Positions 6,954 to 14,933 of a stretch of DNA of 64,000 nt are shown piece by piece (position 1 is the stretch's first letter; every line of letters starts with the position of its first letter). The DNA lies in NCBI GenBank assembly GCA_044226195.1, contig JBGAHO010000014.1:1-64000 (forward strand), in the 5' to 3' direction. The notes beneath the pieces were generated by a model, which searched no databases, was not told the DNA's origin, and saw nothing but the letters and a program-made list of their open reading frames with translations. A program made the translations under genes and the position numbers. The stretch comes from RPQJ01 sp044226195. Lineage in GTDB: Bacteria; Pseudomonadota; Gammaproteobacteria; Steroidobacterales; Steroidobacteraceae.

Positions 6954-8201
6954 TCAGCGGGCGGCCGTGCGCTCGACGACCGCCACCGGTCGCGTGCCAC
7001 GGGCGGAATAGCGTTCGGCGATCACGGCGACGAGATCGGCCGCGAGCCGGGCCTTCGGCGCGCGCGGCAGTTCGCGCTTGCCGTCAGGCCAGTAGACCGT
7101 GAGGGCGTTGTCGTCACAGTCGAACGCGAGGCCTGCGCCGACCTGGTTGGCCGCGATCATGTCGAGCCGCTTGCCTTCGAGCTTGGCGAGCGCGTTGCGC
7201 TCGACGTTCTGCGTCTCGGCCGCGAACCCGACCACGAACGGCCGCGGCGTGCCCGCCGACACGGTGGCGAGGATGTCCGGCGTGCGGGTGAGCGCCAGCG
7301 CCATCGAGTCGCTGGTCTTCTTGATCTTTTCGGGTGCGATCTGCGTGGCCCGGTAGTCCGACACCGCCGCCGCCGCAATGAAGATGTGCGTGCCCGCGAG
7401 GTGCTGGTTGACCGCGTTCATCATCTGCTCGGCGCTCTCGACGTTGACGCGCGTGATGCCGCGCGGCGTCGGCACGTTGACCGGCCCGCTGACGACCACG
7501 ACGTCGGCACCGGCGTCGCGCGCGGCCTCCGCCACGGCGTAACCCATCTTGCCGGAGCTGCGGTTGGTGATGAACCGCACGGGGTCGATGCATTCGCGCG
7601 TCGGACCGGCCGTGACGAGGACCTTGAGTCCGCGCAGGGCGCCATCCGCCACCGGCGGCGGCGCGAGGATGGCGTCGGCCAGCTCGACCGGCTCGAGCAT
7701 GCGCCCGGGGCCCGTCTCGCCGCAGGCCTGCTCGCCGGTGTCGGGGCCGAGCAGCGTGACGCCGCGCGAGCGCAAGACCTGCACGTTCGCCTGCGTCGCC
7801 GCGTTGGCCCACATCAGGCGATTCATGGCCGGCGCCACGGTGATTGGCACGTCGGTCGCAAGGCACAGCGTGGCGAGCAGGTCGTCGGCGAGGCCGTGGG
7901 CCAGGCGCGCGAGGAAGTCGGCCGAGGCCGGTGCAATGAGGATGCGCTCCGGCCAGCGGGCCAGCTCGATGTGACCCATCGCCGCCTCGGCGGCCTCGTC
8001 CCAGAGGTCGGTGCGCACGGGGCGACCCGACAGCGCCTGGAACGTCAGCGGCGTGACGAACTGGCGCGCACCCGCCGTCATCACGACCTGGACGTCCGCG
8101 CCGCGTTCCTTCAACCGGCGGACGAGGTCGGCGCTCTTGTACGCGGCGATGCCGCCGGTGACGCCGAGCAGGATGCGGGAGGGTGCCGAGGGGGTGGCCA
8201 T
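6954..8201 (-). CDS. coaBC: Bifunctional phosphopantothenoylcysteine decarboxylase / phosphopantothenate-cysteine ligase
   Basis: The 415-residue fusion catalyses two steps of coenzyme A synthesis. The N-terminal flavin decarboxylase half (to about residue 190) begins ILLGVTGGIAAYKSADLVRRL and contains ITVAPAMNRLMWANAAT. The C-terminal ligase half has VTAGPTRECIDPVRFITNRS near 205-225 and SGKMGYAVA. Length is normal. A CATAAT hexamer (8215-8210, minus strand) ends 8 bp before the ATG, so the mRNA leader may be almost absent. dut follows after 20 bp and mutM lies upstream on the same strand. Confidence 0.96.
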   Translation of the reverse strand: MATPSAPSRILLGVTGGIAAYKSADLVRRLKERGADVQVVMTAGARQFVTPLTFQALSGRPVRTDLWDEAAEAAMGHIELARWPERILIAPASADFLARLAHGLADDLLATLCLATDVPITVAPAMNRLMWANAATQANVQVLRSRGVTLLGPDTGEQACGETGPGRMLEPVELADAILAPPPVADGALRGLKVLVTAGPTRECIDPVRFITNRSSGKMGYAVAEAARDAGADVVVVSGPVNVPTPRGITRVNVESAEQMMNAVNQHLAGTHIFIAAAAVSDYRATQIAPEKIKKTSDSMALALTRTPDILATVSAGTPRPFVVGFAAETQNVERNALAKLEGKRLDMIAANQVGAGLAFDCDDNALTVYWPDGKRELPRAPKARLAADLVAVIAERYSARGTRPVAVVERTAAR

Positions 8202-8287
8202 GGCTCCCGATTATGGGACGGGCGCGCCGGGGGCCGCAAAGGGAACGTCCGCACAATTGCACACGGGTCTGGACCCATAACCAGCCG

Positions 8288-9103
8288 TTACGTCTGGCAG
8301 GCGGGACACCAGTAGGTCGAGCGCTGGCCCTGCACCCGCTGGCGGATCGGCGTCCGGCAGCGGCGGCAGGGTTCCCCCGCCCGCTCATAGACATAGAGCT
8401 GCTGGCGGAAATACCCCGGCGTGCCCTCCGCGTTCACATAGTCGCGCAACGTGGTGCCGCCCAGGCGGATCGCGTCCCCCAGCACGGCCCGGACCGCTTC
8501 GACCAGCGCCGCGAGTTGCGCCCGGGACACCCGGCCCGCGGCCCGGCCCGGCCGGATCCCCGCGCGGAACAGCGCCTCGCTCGCGTAGATGTTGCCGACG
8601 CCGACCACCACCTTCTGGTCCATCAGGAACGGCTTGATCGCGACCTTGCGTCCGCGCGCCGCGGCAACGAGGTAGTCGACGTCGAAGCCCGCCTCCAGCG
8701 GCTCGGGGCCGAGCGAGCGCAACAGCGGGTGATCGGCCGGGTCGCCGGTCGCCCACAGCAGGCTGCCGAAGCGGCGCGGGTCGTTGAAGCGCAGGCAGTG
8801 GCCGTCGTCGAGGCACAGGTCGTAGTGATCGTGCGCGAGCAGGGGCGCGTCCGGCGCCAGCACGCGCAGGCTGCCCGACATGCCCAGGTGCGCGATGAGC
8901 GTGCCGCGCTCGAGTTCGATCAGCAGGTACTTGGCGCGCCGCCGCACCGCCGCGATGCGCTGGCCCGGCAGCAGCGACACGAGCTGGCGGTCGACCGGCC
9001 AGCGCAGGCGCGGCTCGCGCAGCACCAGCGCGTCGATGCGCCGGCCGCGCAACGCACGCTCGATGCCCCGACGGGTGGTCTCGACTTCCGGCAGTTCTGG
9101 CAC
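8288..9103 (-). CDS. mutM: Formamidopyrimidine-DNA glycosylase
   Basis: This 271-residue Fpg enzyme excises 8-oxoguanine and formamidopyrimidines. After the initiator comes PELPEVETTRRG, with the catalytic Pro and Glu. The helix-two-turn-helix region contains VGVGNIYASEALF near residue 165. The C-terminal zinc finger has CRRCRTP and YWCPACQ. GTG at 9103 is chosen because Pro must follow the initiator and because the length is then standard. The start is 7 bp after the sulfatase stop, so the two are probably co-transcribed, though functionally unrelated. Confidence 0.96.
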   Translation of the reverse strand: MPELPEVETTRRGIERALRGRRIDALVLREPRLRWPVDRQLVSLLPGQRIAAVRRRAKYLLIELERGTLIAHLGMSGSLRVLAPDAPLLAHDHYDLCLDDGHCLRFNDPRRFGSLLWATGDPADHPLLRSLGPEPLEAGFDVDYLVAAARGRKVAIKPFLMDQKVVVGVGNIYASEALFRAGIRPGRAAGRVSRAQLAALVEAVRAVLGDAIRLGGTTLRDYVNAEGTPGYFRQQLYVYERAGEPCRRCRTPIRQRVQGQRSTYWCPACQT

Positions 9104-9110
9104 GGCGGAC

Positions 9111-10628
9111 TCAGCGCGGCCAGCGGGCCTTGCGCTCGACGTCGTTGAGGTCGAGGTGGTTGCGCATGTACTCGTGGCCGCCGTCGCGTGGCGGCGTGTA
9201 CTCCCACGGGGCGAAGGTGCCACGACGCAGCGCGTCGAAGACGAAGCGCCGGCGCGCCTGGTCGGCGAGCACGTCGGCGTGCAGCGCCTCGAGGTTCCAG
9301 CGCGCCGCCACCTCCGCGCGGAACCGGGCGACTTGCGCAGCATGCTGCGGATCGCGCGCGAGGTTCACGCGCTCCTGTGGGTCGGCGGCGAGATCGTAAA
9401 GCTGGTCGGGATCCACCGGGCAGTGCACGAACTTGAGCGTGCCGCGACGGATCATCACGATCGGCGCGCAGGCGCCCTCCGCCAGGTATTCGCCGTAGAC
9501 CGCGCGATCCCCCGACTCGGCGCCCGTGCAGAGTGGCAGCAGCGAGCGTCCGGCCAGCGGCTCGACGGCGTCCCCCGCTGTGCCGCCGGCGAGATCGAGG
9601 AGCGTGGGCAACACGTCCACCAGCGACACCGGGGTCGCGACGCGGCGGGGCGCGAACCGACTCGGCGCGTGCACGACGAGCGGAATGCGCGCCGAGCCTT
9701 CGAAGAAATTCATCTTGTACCAGAGGCCGCGCTCGCCGAGCATGTCGCCGTGGTCGCCGAGCAGCACGACGACCGTGTCGTCGGCCACGCGCAGCGCGCG
9801 CAGCGTCTCCAGCAGCGTGCCGGTCCAGTCGTCGAGGTACGAGACATTGCCGAGATAGGCACGGCGCGCGCGCCGCACGTCGTCGTCGGTGATCGTCGCG
9901 CGCTCCATCGCGCAGGCAGTGCGCAGCCGCAACGTGTGTGGATCCGCCTCGACCTCCGCGGCGGAAACCTCGGGCATCGGGATCTCGACGCCCGCGTAGC
10001 GATCCCAATGGCGCTGGCGCGTGACGTACGGATCGTGCGGATGCGTGAAGCTCGCCACCAGCAGCCACGGGCGCCCGTCCCCGGCGCGCGCGAGGTCGTG
10101 CAGGGCGCGCACCGATTGATGCCCAACCTCGTCGTCGAACAGCAGTTGGTTGGTCACTTCGGCGACGCCCGCGCCGGTGACGCTGTCCATGTTGTGGTAC
10201 CACCAGTCGATGCGTTCGCCGGGGTGGCGCCAGTCGGGGGTCCAGCCGAAGTCGGCCGGATAGATGTCGGTGGTGCGACGCTCCTCGAAGCCGTGCAGCT
10301 GATCGGGACCGACGAAGTGCATCTTGCCCGCGAGCGCGGTGCGATAACCGCGGGCGCGCAGGTAGTGCGCCAGCGTCGGCACCGTGCTCGGCAGGTACGC
10401 CGCGTTGTCGTAGCCGCGCGTCGACGACGGGAGCTGGCCGGTCATCAGGCAGTAGCGCGCCGGCGTGCACAGCGGGCTGTTGGTGTAGGCGGCGTCGAAC
10501 ACGACGCCTTCGGTTGCCAGCCGATCCATGTGCGGAGCGCGCGCCGCCGCGTTGCCGTAGCAGCCGAGCATGCGCGGCGTCAGCTGGTCGACCATCACGA
10601 CGAGGACGTTGGGTGGACGCTGTGTCAT
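9111..10628 (-). CDS. betC: Choline-sulfatase (type I sulfatase)
   Basis: The 505-residue sulfatase begins with NVLVVMVDQLTPRMLGCYGN, which holds metal-binding Asp. It has the CTPAR formylglycine motif at residues 54-58, GKMHFVGPDQLHGFEER near 118-134 and GDHGDMLGERGLWYK near 300. The C-terminal half ends KARWPR. These features fit BetC, which releases choline from choline-O-sulfate; no signal peptide is present, so it is cytoplasmic. Activity needs conversion of Cys54 to formylglycine. The usual bet partners (betI, betA, betB) are absent, and its neighbours are a peptidase gene (21 bp upstream) and mutM. Confidence 0.85.
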   Translation of the reverse strand: MTQRPPNVLVVMVDQLTPRMLGCYGNAAARAPHMDRLATEGVVFDAAYTNSPLCTPARYCLMTGQLPSSTRGYDNAAYLPSTVPTLAHYLRARGYRTALAGKMHFVGPDQLHGFEERRTTDIYPADFGWTPDWRHPGERIDWWYHNMDSVTGAGVAEVTNQLLFDDEVGHQSVRALHDLARAGDGRPWLLVASFTHPHDPYVTRQRHWDRYAGVEIPMPEVSAAEVEADPHTLRLRTACAMERATITDDDVRRARRAYLGNVSYLDDWTGTLLETLRALRVADDTVVVLLGDHGDMLGERGLWYKMNFFEGSARIPLVVHAPSRFAPRRVATPVSLVDVLPTLLDLAGGTAGDAVEPLAGRSLLPLCTGAESGDRAVYGEYLAEGACAPIVMIRRGTLKFVHCPVDPDQLYDLAADPQERVNLARDPQHAAQVARFRAEVAARWNLEALHADVLADQARRRFVFDALRRGTFAPWEYTPPRDGGHEYMRNHLDLNDVERKARWPR

Positions 10629-10648
10629 CCGCTCACTCCTGCCGGCGC

Positions 10649-12277
10649 TCACGGCGTGTCCGGGCGGATGCGTCGCAACTGCGCGAGCAGCGCCTCCGGC
10701 GCCACCGGCCGGCCGAGCAGGCCGCTCATCAGCTGCGCGGTGTCGCGTTCGCTGCCGTAGCCGAGCAGGTGCTCGGAGAGCCACGGGTACCAGCGTGCGT
10801 TGCCGGCATCGAACGGACCGATCGCCGCGGCGACGCGCTGGCGCATGTCGGCCGTCAGCACCGCGCCGAGGCCGTAGTTGACCATGTAACCCGGCGACTC
10901 CACGAGCTGCACGCGCAGGGCCCACCACGGCAACTCGGGGTGCGGGACGATGTGCAGATAGCGATGCGTGATGTCGGTCCAGACGAGGTTCGGGTCGGAG
11001 GCCGGCGCGCGCAGCATGCGCAGCTCGAACAGCGCCCAGGCGACATCGAGCATCACGTTGCCGTAGAGCGCGCGCAGCGACGTCGACTCGGGGATGCTCG
11101 CACCGAGATAGCGCTGCTGCCACGCCGGCTCGTAGACACTCCACGAGGAAACGTCGGCGAACGCCTCGTCGAACAGCGCGTCCGGCCAGTCCATGTAGGC
11201 CGGCCGCGTGTGGATCGCGCTCACGTGCACCGCGTGGCCACTCTCGTGGACCAGCTCGTTCAACTCGCCGAGCCCGCCGTGCGTGTACGTCGCGACCACG
11301 CGCGCGAGCGGTCGCTGCCAGCCCGTCGCGCCGGCGCGCCCGCGGCGCAGGAAATCCGTGTAGGCGACCGACGACTTGTCCGCCCGCGGCGCGAGATCGA
11401 ACACCACGCCGAGCGCCGCGAGGTCCGCGCCGAGATCGGCGTAGTAGCGGTCGTTGAGCGGCCGCAGGTCGGCGAGGGCGATGCGCTGCGAGAGCTGGCG
11501 ACTGCCTTCGGCCACGGCGTAGGTGAAGTCCCAGGGCTCGACTTCCGCAGTGCCGTTCGCCGCCGACCACGCCTCGAGGATGCGCACGAGCCAGCGTTCG
11601 AGTTCGGGCACGTCCACGCCGACGGCCCGCGCCGCCGTGTCGATCTCGGAGCCGTGGCGCGCGGCGTCCGCGGCCGCCAGCGCGATCATGCGGCGATACG
11701 GACTGTCCGGCGCGTTCGCGCCGTTGATCGCGGTCCACAGCGGCTGCAGCGCGGTGAAGATCGCGCGCCGGCGGGCCGGCGTATCGAGCTCGGCCAGCAG
11801 CGTGCGGGCCTGCGCCCGGTTGATGGTCCGGCCTTCGAAGGGCAGCTGGTTGCCGATCTCGATGAAACAGCTGACGAGCGCGGCGCGCAGCGCGCCGTAG
11901 TCGAGGTCACGGCGCGACGACTCCGCACAATTGCGGCCGGGCGCGTCGGAGGGAATCAGTGCGTCGAGCGATGCCAGTGAGCGGCGAATCGCGGCGAGGG
12001 CCGCCGCGTCGGCCCGCGTGAGCGTCGCCTGCGACAGCCCGGCGAGGCGGGCATCGAGGTCCGCGCGGCGCTGCTGCAGGATCGCTTCCCAGGCGTCGCG
12101 GTCGCGGCCTTCGTACTGCCCGACGAAACCGGAGTCGATGAAGTCCGCCGCGTTGCCGGCGTCCAGCGTGTCGATGTAGGCCTGCTCGACACCGTCGAAC
12201 GGCGCAGCCGCCCACGCGGCGTGCGCCAGCAACGCTGCACCGAGCCACAGAATCACACCGAACTTCGCTCGTCGCAT
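10649..12277 (-). CDS. Secreted zinc metallopeptidase (gluzincin-like, family uncertain)
   Basis: The 542-residue protein has a signal peptide (residues 1 to about 24, ending AAWAAA). The zinc site HESGH lies at 344-348, and a probable third ligand is in FDEAFADVSSW about 26 residues later. This is the M2/M3-like gluzincin layout, but the rest does not match a family I know well. ATG at 12277 is preferred to the GTG five codons earlier because GGAGG stands 8 bp ahead and the signal peptide then begins cleanly. An oligopeptidase acting in the periplasm is the likely role. Choline sulfatase follows after 20 bp. Confidence 0.72.
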   Translation of the reverse strand: MRRAKFGVILWLGAALLAHAAWAAAPFDGVEQAYIDTLDAGNAADFIDSGFVGQYEGRDRDAWEAILQQRRADLDARLAGLSQATLTRADAAALAAIRRSLASLDALIPSDAPGRNCAESSRRDLDYGALRAALVSCFIEIGNQLPFEGRTINRAQARTLLAELDTPARRRAIFTALQPLWTAINGANAPDSPYRRMIALAAADAARHGSEIDTAARAVGVDVPELERWLVRILEAWSAANGTAEVEPWDFTYAVAEGSRQLSQRIALADLRPLNDRYYADLGADLAALGVVFDLAPRADKSSVAYTDFLRRGRAGATGWQRPLARVVATYTHGGLGELNELVHESGHAVHVSAIHTRPAYMDWPDALFDEAFADVSSWSVYEPAWQQRYLGASIPESTSLRALYGNVMLDVAWALFELRMLRAPASDPNLVWTDITHRYLHIVPHPELPWWALRVQLVESPGYMVNYGLGAVLTADMRQRVAAAIGPFDAGNARWYPWLSEHLLGYGSERDTAQLMSGLLGRPVAPEALLAQLRRIRPDTP

Positions 12278-12345
12278 CCGAGGATCCTCCACCCCCGCGG
12301 CAAGGCTAGCAGCGAATCGTCGCGCCGGTCAGGACCCAGAAACGA

Positions 12346-12368
12346 AAAACCCGCCGGGAGGCGGGTTC
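12346..12368 (-). terminator. Rho-independent terminator after rpmB-rpmG
   Basis: On the minus strand an AACCCGCC arm and a GGCGGGTT arm enclose a 4-base loop, followed by TTTTTCG. It lies 40-60 bp beyond the rpmG stop and separates the ribosomal operon from the peptidase gene. Confidence 0.8.
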
Positions 12369-12407
12369 TTCGTCGATCACGCGGGGGGCGCCTCGCGGCG
12401 CGCAGCC

Positions 12408-12563
12408 TCACTTGATCTTCGCTTCCTTGTAGGCCACGTGCTTGCGGGCCTTCGGGTCGTACTTCTTGACCTCGAGCTTCTCCGGGTGGAGACGCTTGTT
12501 CTTGGTCGTCGTGTAGTAGTGGCCGGTGCCGGCCGTCGAAACGAGCTTGATCTTGTCGCGCAT
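12408..12563 (-). CDS. rpmG: 50S ribosomal protein L33
   Basis: The 51-residue basic protein reads MRDKIKLVSTAGTGHYYTT at its start, then TKNKRLHPEKLEVKKYDP, a plain L33 of the zinc-free type without the CxxC pairs. It follows rpmB after 13 bp, the standard bacterial order. The small size and high lysine content are normal. Confidence 0.97.
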   Translation of the reverse strand: MRDKIKLVSTAGTGHYYTTTKNKRLHPEKLEVKKYDPKARKHVAYKEAKIK

Positions 12564-12576
12564 GGCTGCGTACTCC

Positions 12577-12813
12577 TCAGACCTTCACGCCCTGGGCGCG
12601 CAGGTCGGCGACGACGGCGTCGATGCCCTTCTTCTCGATCGTGCGCAGGCCCTTGCCGGACACGCGCAGCGTGATCCAGCGCTTCTGCTCCTCGAGCCAG
12701 AACCGCTGGGCGTGCAGGTTCGGCAGGAAGCGGCGGCGCTTGCGGTTGTTGGCGTGCGAGACGGTGTTGCCGCTCATCGGCCGCTTGCCGGTGATCTGAC
12801 AGACTTTCGACAT
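12577..12813 (-). CDS. rpmB: 50S ribosomal protein L28
   Basis: The 78-residue L28 starts MSKVCQITGKRPMSGNTVSH and continues ANNRKRRRFLPNLHAQRFW, the typical form for gammaproteobacteria. A GATCCTCAGGAGCGGAC-type leader (minus strand TCCTGAGGATC) precedes it. It forms a two-gene operon with rpmG, closed by the terminator at 12346-12368. radC upstream is on the same strand but separated by about 90 bp. Confidence 0.97.
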   Translation of the reverse strand: MSKVCQITGKRPMSGNTVSHANNRKRRRFLPNLHAQRFWLEEQKRWITLRVSGKGLRTIEKKGIDAVVADLRAQGVKV

Positions 12814-12905
12814 GATCGGGATCCTCAGGAGCGGACCCCGCCCGGGGGCGGAGGCCGCGTAAACGAGCCGCGTTTTATACCAGCCGGGCCCCCGGGAGGC
12901 AAGTT

Positions 12906-13580
12906 TCAGAGCAGCCCCCGCTCCGCAAAGGACACCTCCGCCCCGTCCCCCACCACGATGTGGTCCAGGACCCGGATGTCGACCAGCGCCAGGGCGTCCC
13001 GCAGGCGCCCGGTGATCAGTTCGTCGGCCTGGCTGGGTTCGGCGACCCCGGAGGGGTGGTTGTGGGCCAGGATCACCGCCGCCGCGTTGCGGGACAGGGC
13101 GAGCTTGACCACCTCCCGGGGGTGGACGCTGGCCCCGTCCAGGGTGCCCCGGAACACCTCCTCGAAGCTGATGACCCGGTGGCGGTTATCGAGGAACAGG
13201 CAGCAGAAGACCTCGTGGTCGCGGTCCCGCAGCCGGGCCCGCAGGAACTCACGGGTCGCCCGCGGGTTCGCCAGCGCCGGCCCGGACTGCATCAGCTCGG
13301 CGTAGTGTCGCCGGGCGAGTTCGAGGGCGGCCTGCAGCAGGGCGTACTTGGCCTGGCCGAGGCCGCGCATCCGGCACACGACCTGCCGCTCGGCGGTGAG
13401 CAGGCCGCGCAGCGAGCGGAACTCGCCGAGCAGGCCGCGCGCGGTGTCGAGCGCCGAGCAGCCGGGCGTGCCGGTCTGCAGCAGGATCGCGAGCAGTTCG
13501 GCCTCGGACAGCGCCGCCGCGCCGAGCTTCAGCAGTTTCTCGCGCGGTCGCTCCGTCGCGGGCCAGTGTTGCAGGGCCAT
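12906..13580 (-). CDS. radC: RadC-like JAB1/MPN-domain protein
   Basis: The 224-residue protein has an N-terminal helix-hairpin-helix part (LLKLGAAALSEAELLAILLQ) and a C-terminal MPN+ domain with EVFRGTLDGASVHPREV and ILAHNHPSG plus a downstream Asp, the JAMM zinc motif. Its true role is unsettled; a DNA-repair function was assigned historically and later questioned. ATG at 13580 has GGAGG 7 bp ahead; ten further codons upstream are in frame but lack a ribosome site. It neighbours rpmBG, as in many gammaproteobacteria. Confidence 0.92.
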   Translation of the reverse strand: MALQHWPATERPREKLLKLGAAALSEAELLAILLQTGTPGCSALDTARGLLGEFRSLRGLLTAERQVVCRMRGLGQAKYALLQAALELARRHYAELMQSGPALANPRATREFLRARLRDRDHEVFCCLFLDNRHRVISFEEVFRGTLDGASVHPREVVKLALSRNAAAVILAHNHPSGVAEPSQADELITGRLRDALALVDIRVLDHIVVGDGAEVSFAERGLL

Positions 13581-13682
13581 GGGGGATCCTCCGGCGCCCA
13601 TCGTGCGCACCGGGCGCGCGCCGCGCAGCGCGCATAACGGAGCAAAGGAGGGTGATTTGGCCGCGGCGGCGCCGTGGCCGGG

Positions 13683-14174
13683 TCAGGCTTTCTTCTCCGC
13701 GTAGCGCTTGCGGAGCGCCTCGGCCACCACCGGGTGGACGAACTCGCTGACGTCGCCGCCGAGGCTGGCGATCTCGCGGATCAGCGTCGAGGAGATGAAA
13801 TTGAAACTCTCGGTCGGCGTGAGGAACACCGTCTCGACCTGGTCGCTCAGGTGCCGGCTCATGGTGGCCAGCTGGAACTCGAACTCGAAGTCGGAGACCG
13901 CGCGCAGGCCGCGCATCATCACGTTGAGCCCGTGCTGCGCGGCGAACTCGACGGTCAGCCCGGTGTAACCGGTGACTTCGACGTTCGGCAGGTCGTGGAG
14001 CACGGCACGCACGAGTTCGATGCGCTGCTCGAGCGGGAACAACGGCGCCTTGCCCGGGTTCGCGGCGATTGCGACCACCACGCGGTCGAAGATGCGGGAC
14101 GCCCGGCGAACGAGGTCGTTGTGGCCGTTGGTGAAGGGGTCGAAGGTCCCCGGATACATCGCTCGGCTGCCCAT
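13683..14174 (-). CDS. coaD: Pantetheine-phosphate adenylyltransferase
   Basis: This 163-residue nucleotidyltransferase makes dephospho-CoA from phosphopantetheine and ATP. The YPGTFDPFTNGH motif at residues 7-18 contains the T/HxGH signature. GLTVEFAAQHG and MMRGLRAVSDFEFEFQLA mark the hexamer interface, and FISSTLIREIA carries the second nucleotide-binding motif. Length is standard. It lies 16 bp downstream of rsmD in the common rsmD-coaD pair. With coaBC the window carries two CoA-synthesis loci. Confidence 0.97.
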   Translation of the reverse strand: MGSRAMYPGTFDPFTNGHNDLVRRASRIFDRVVVAIAANPGKAPLFPLEQRIELVRAVLHDLPNVEVTGYTGLTVEFAAQHGLNVMMRGLRAVSDFEFEFQLATMSRHLSDQVETVFLTPTESFNFISSTLIREIASLGGDVSEFVHPVVAEALRKRYAEKKA

Positions 14175-14190
14175 GTCCCCTCTCTGTTTG

Positions 14191-14853
14191 TTATCCCGGC
14201 TGGCGCCGCGCCAGATGATAGCCCACCTCCCCGGCGCGCTTGGACCGCAGCAGGACCCAGCCGGCGGGCAGGGCGGGCTCGCCGCCAGACGCCGCGTCCT
14301 CGAGGTAGATGCGGGCGTCCGCGGCCAGCCAGCCGCCCTGCTCGAGTCGCTCGCAGATCGGGGCGAGCGCCCGGTCGGCGAACGGCGGATCGAGGAACAC
14401 CAGGTCGAAGGGGGACGGGGCCTGGGACAGGAAGGCGTCGGCCGTCATCGGCAGGGCCCGGCCGCGGTCGCAGCGGAGCGTTTGTAGCATTTCCACAACG
14501 TGGCGGATGGCGTCCCGGTCGGTATCGACGAACACCACTTCCCGGGCCCCACGCGACAGCGCCTCGAACCCGAGTGCACCACTGCCCGCGAACAGATCGA
14601 GGCAGCGCGCGCCGGCCACGTGCGGCTGAAGCCAATTGAAAACCGTTTCGCGGACTCGGTCCGGAGTCGGCCGAATTGCAGGCGATTGCGGAAAGTGCAG
14701 CTTACGACCCCGCCACTCGCCTCCGATGATCCGGACCTGATTGCGATGTTCCGGGGGCGAAGCCGGACTCGGCGCGCGAATCTCGCGCTTCACGGTCTTT
14801 TTTGCGGTTGCAAAACGACCGGGACTCGAACCGCTGTGATTCTTGCGCGACAT
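14191..14853 (-). CDS. rsmD: 16S rRNA (guanine(966)-N2)-methyltransferase
   Basis: The 220-residue methyltransferase contains VRIIGGEWRGRKLHFP near residue 40, PTPDRVRETVFNWL, the SAM loop CLDLFAGSGALGFEALSRGA near 85-104 and the catalytic LVFLDPPF near 155. It methylates G966 of 16S rRNA during 30S maturation. The start at 14853 leaves a basic 35-residue N-terminal extension (SRKNHSGSSPGRFATAKK), longer than in E. coli RsmD; a start nearer residue 35 cannot be excluded. It heads the rsmD-coaD operon and is divergent from the lipoprotein gene. Confidence 0.93.
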   Translation of the reverse strand: MSRKNHSGSSPGRFATAKKTVKREIRAPSPASPPEHRNQVRIIGGEWRGRKLHFPQSPAIRPTPDRVRETVFNWLQPHVAGARCLDLFAGSGALGFEALSRGAREVVFVDTDRDAIRHVVEMLQTLRCDRGRALPMTADAFLSQAPSPFDLVFLDPPFADRALAPICERLEQGGWLAADARIYLEDAASGGEPALPAGWVLLRSKRAGEVGYHLARRQPG

Positions 14854-14933
14854 TGGCGGCCGAGCGTAGGCTTCGCGATGATCGATTACTAACGCGCGAT
14901 GGTACGCGCGGTCCATTCTGAGGGGAAAGACAA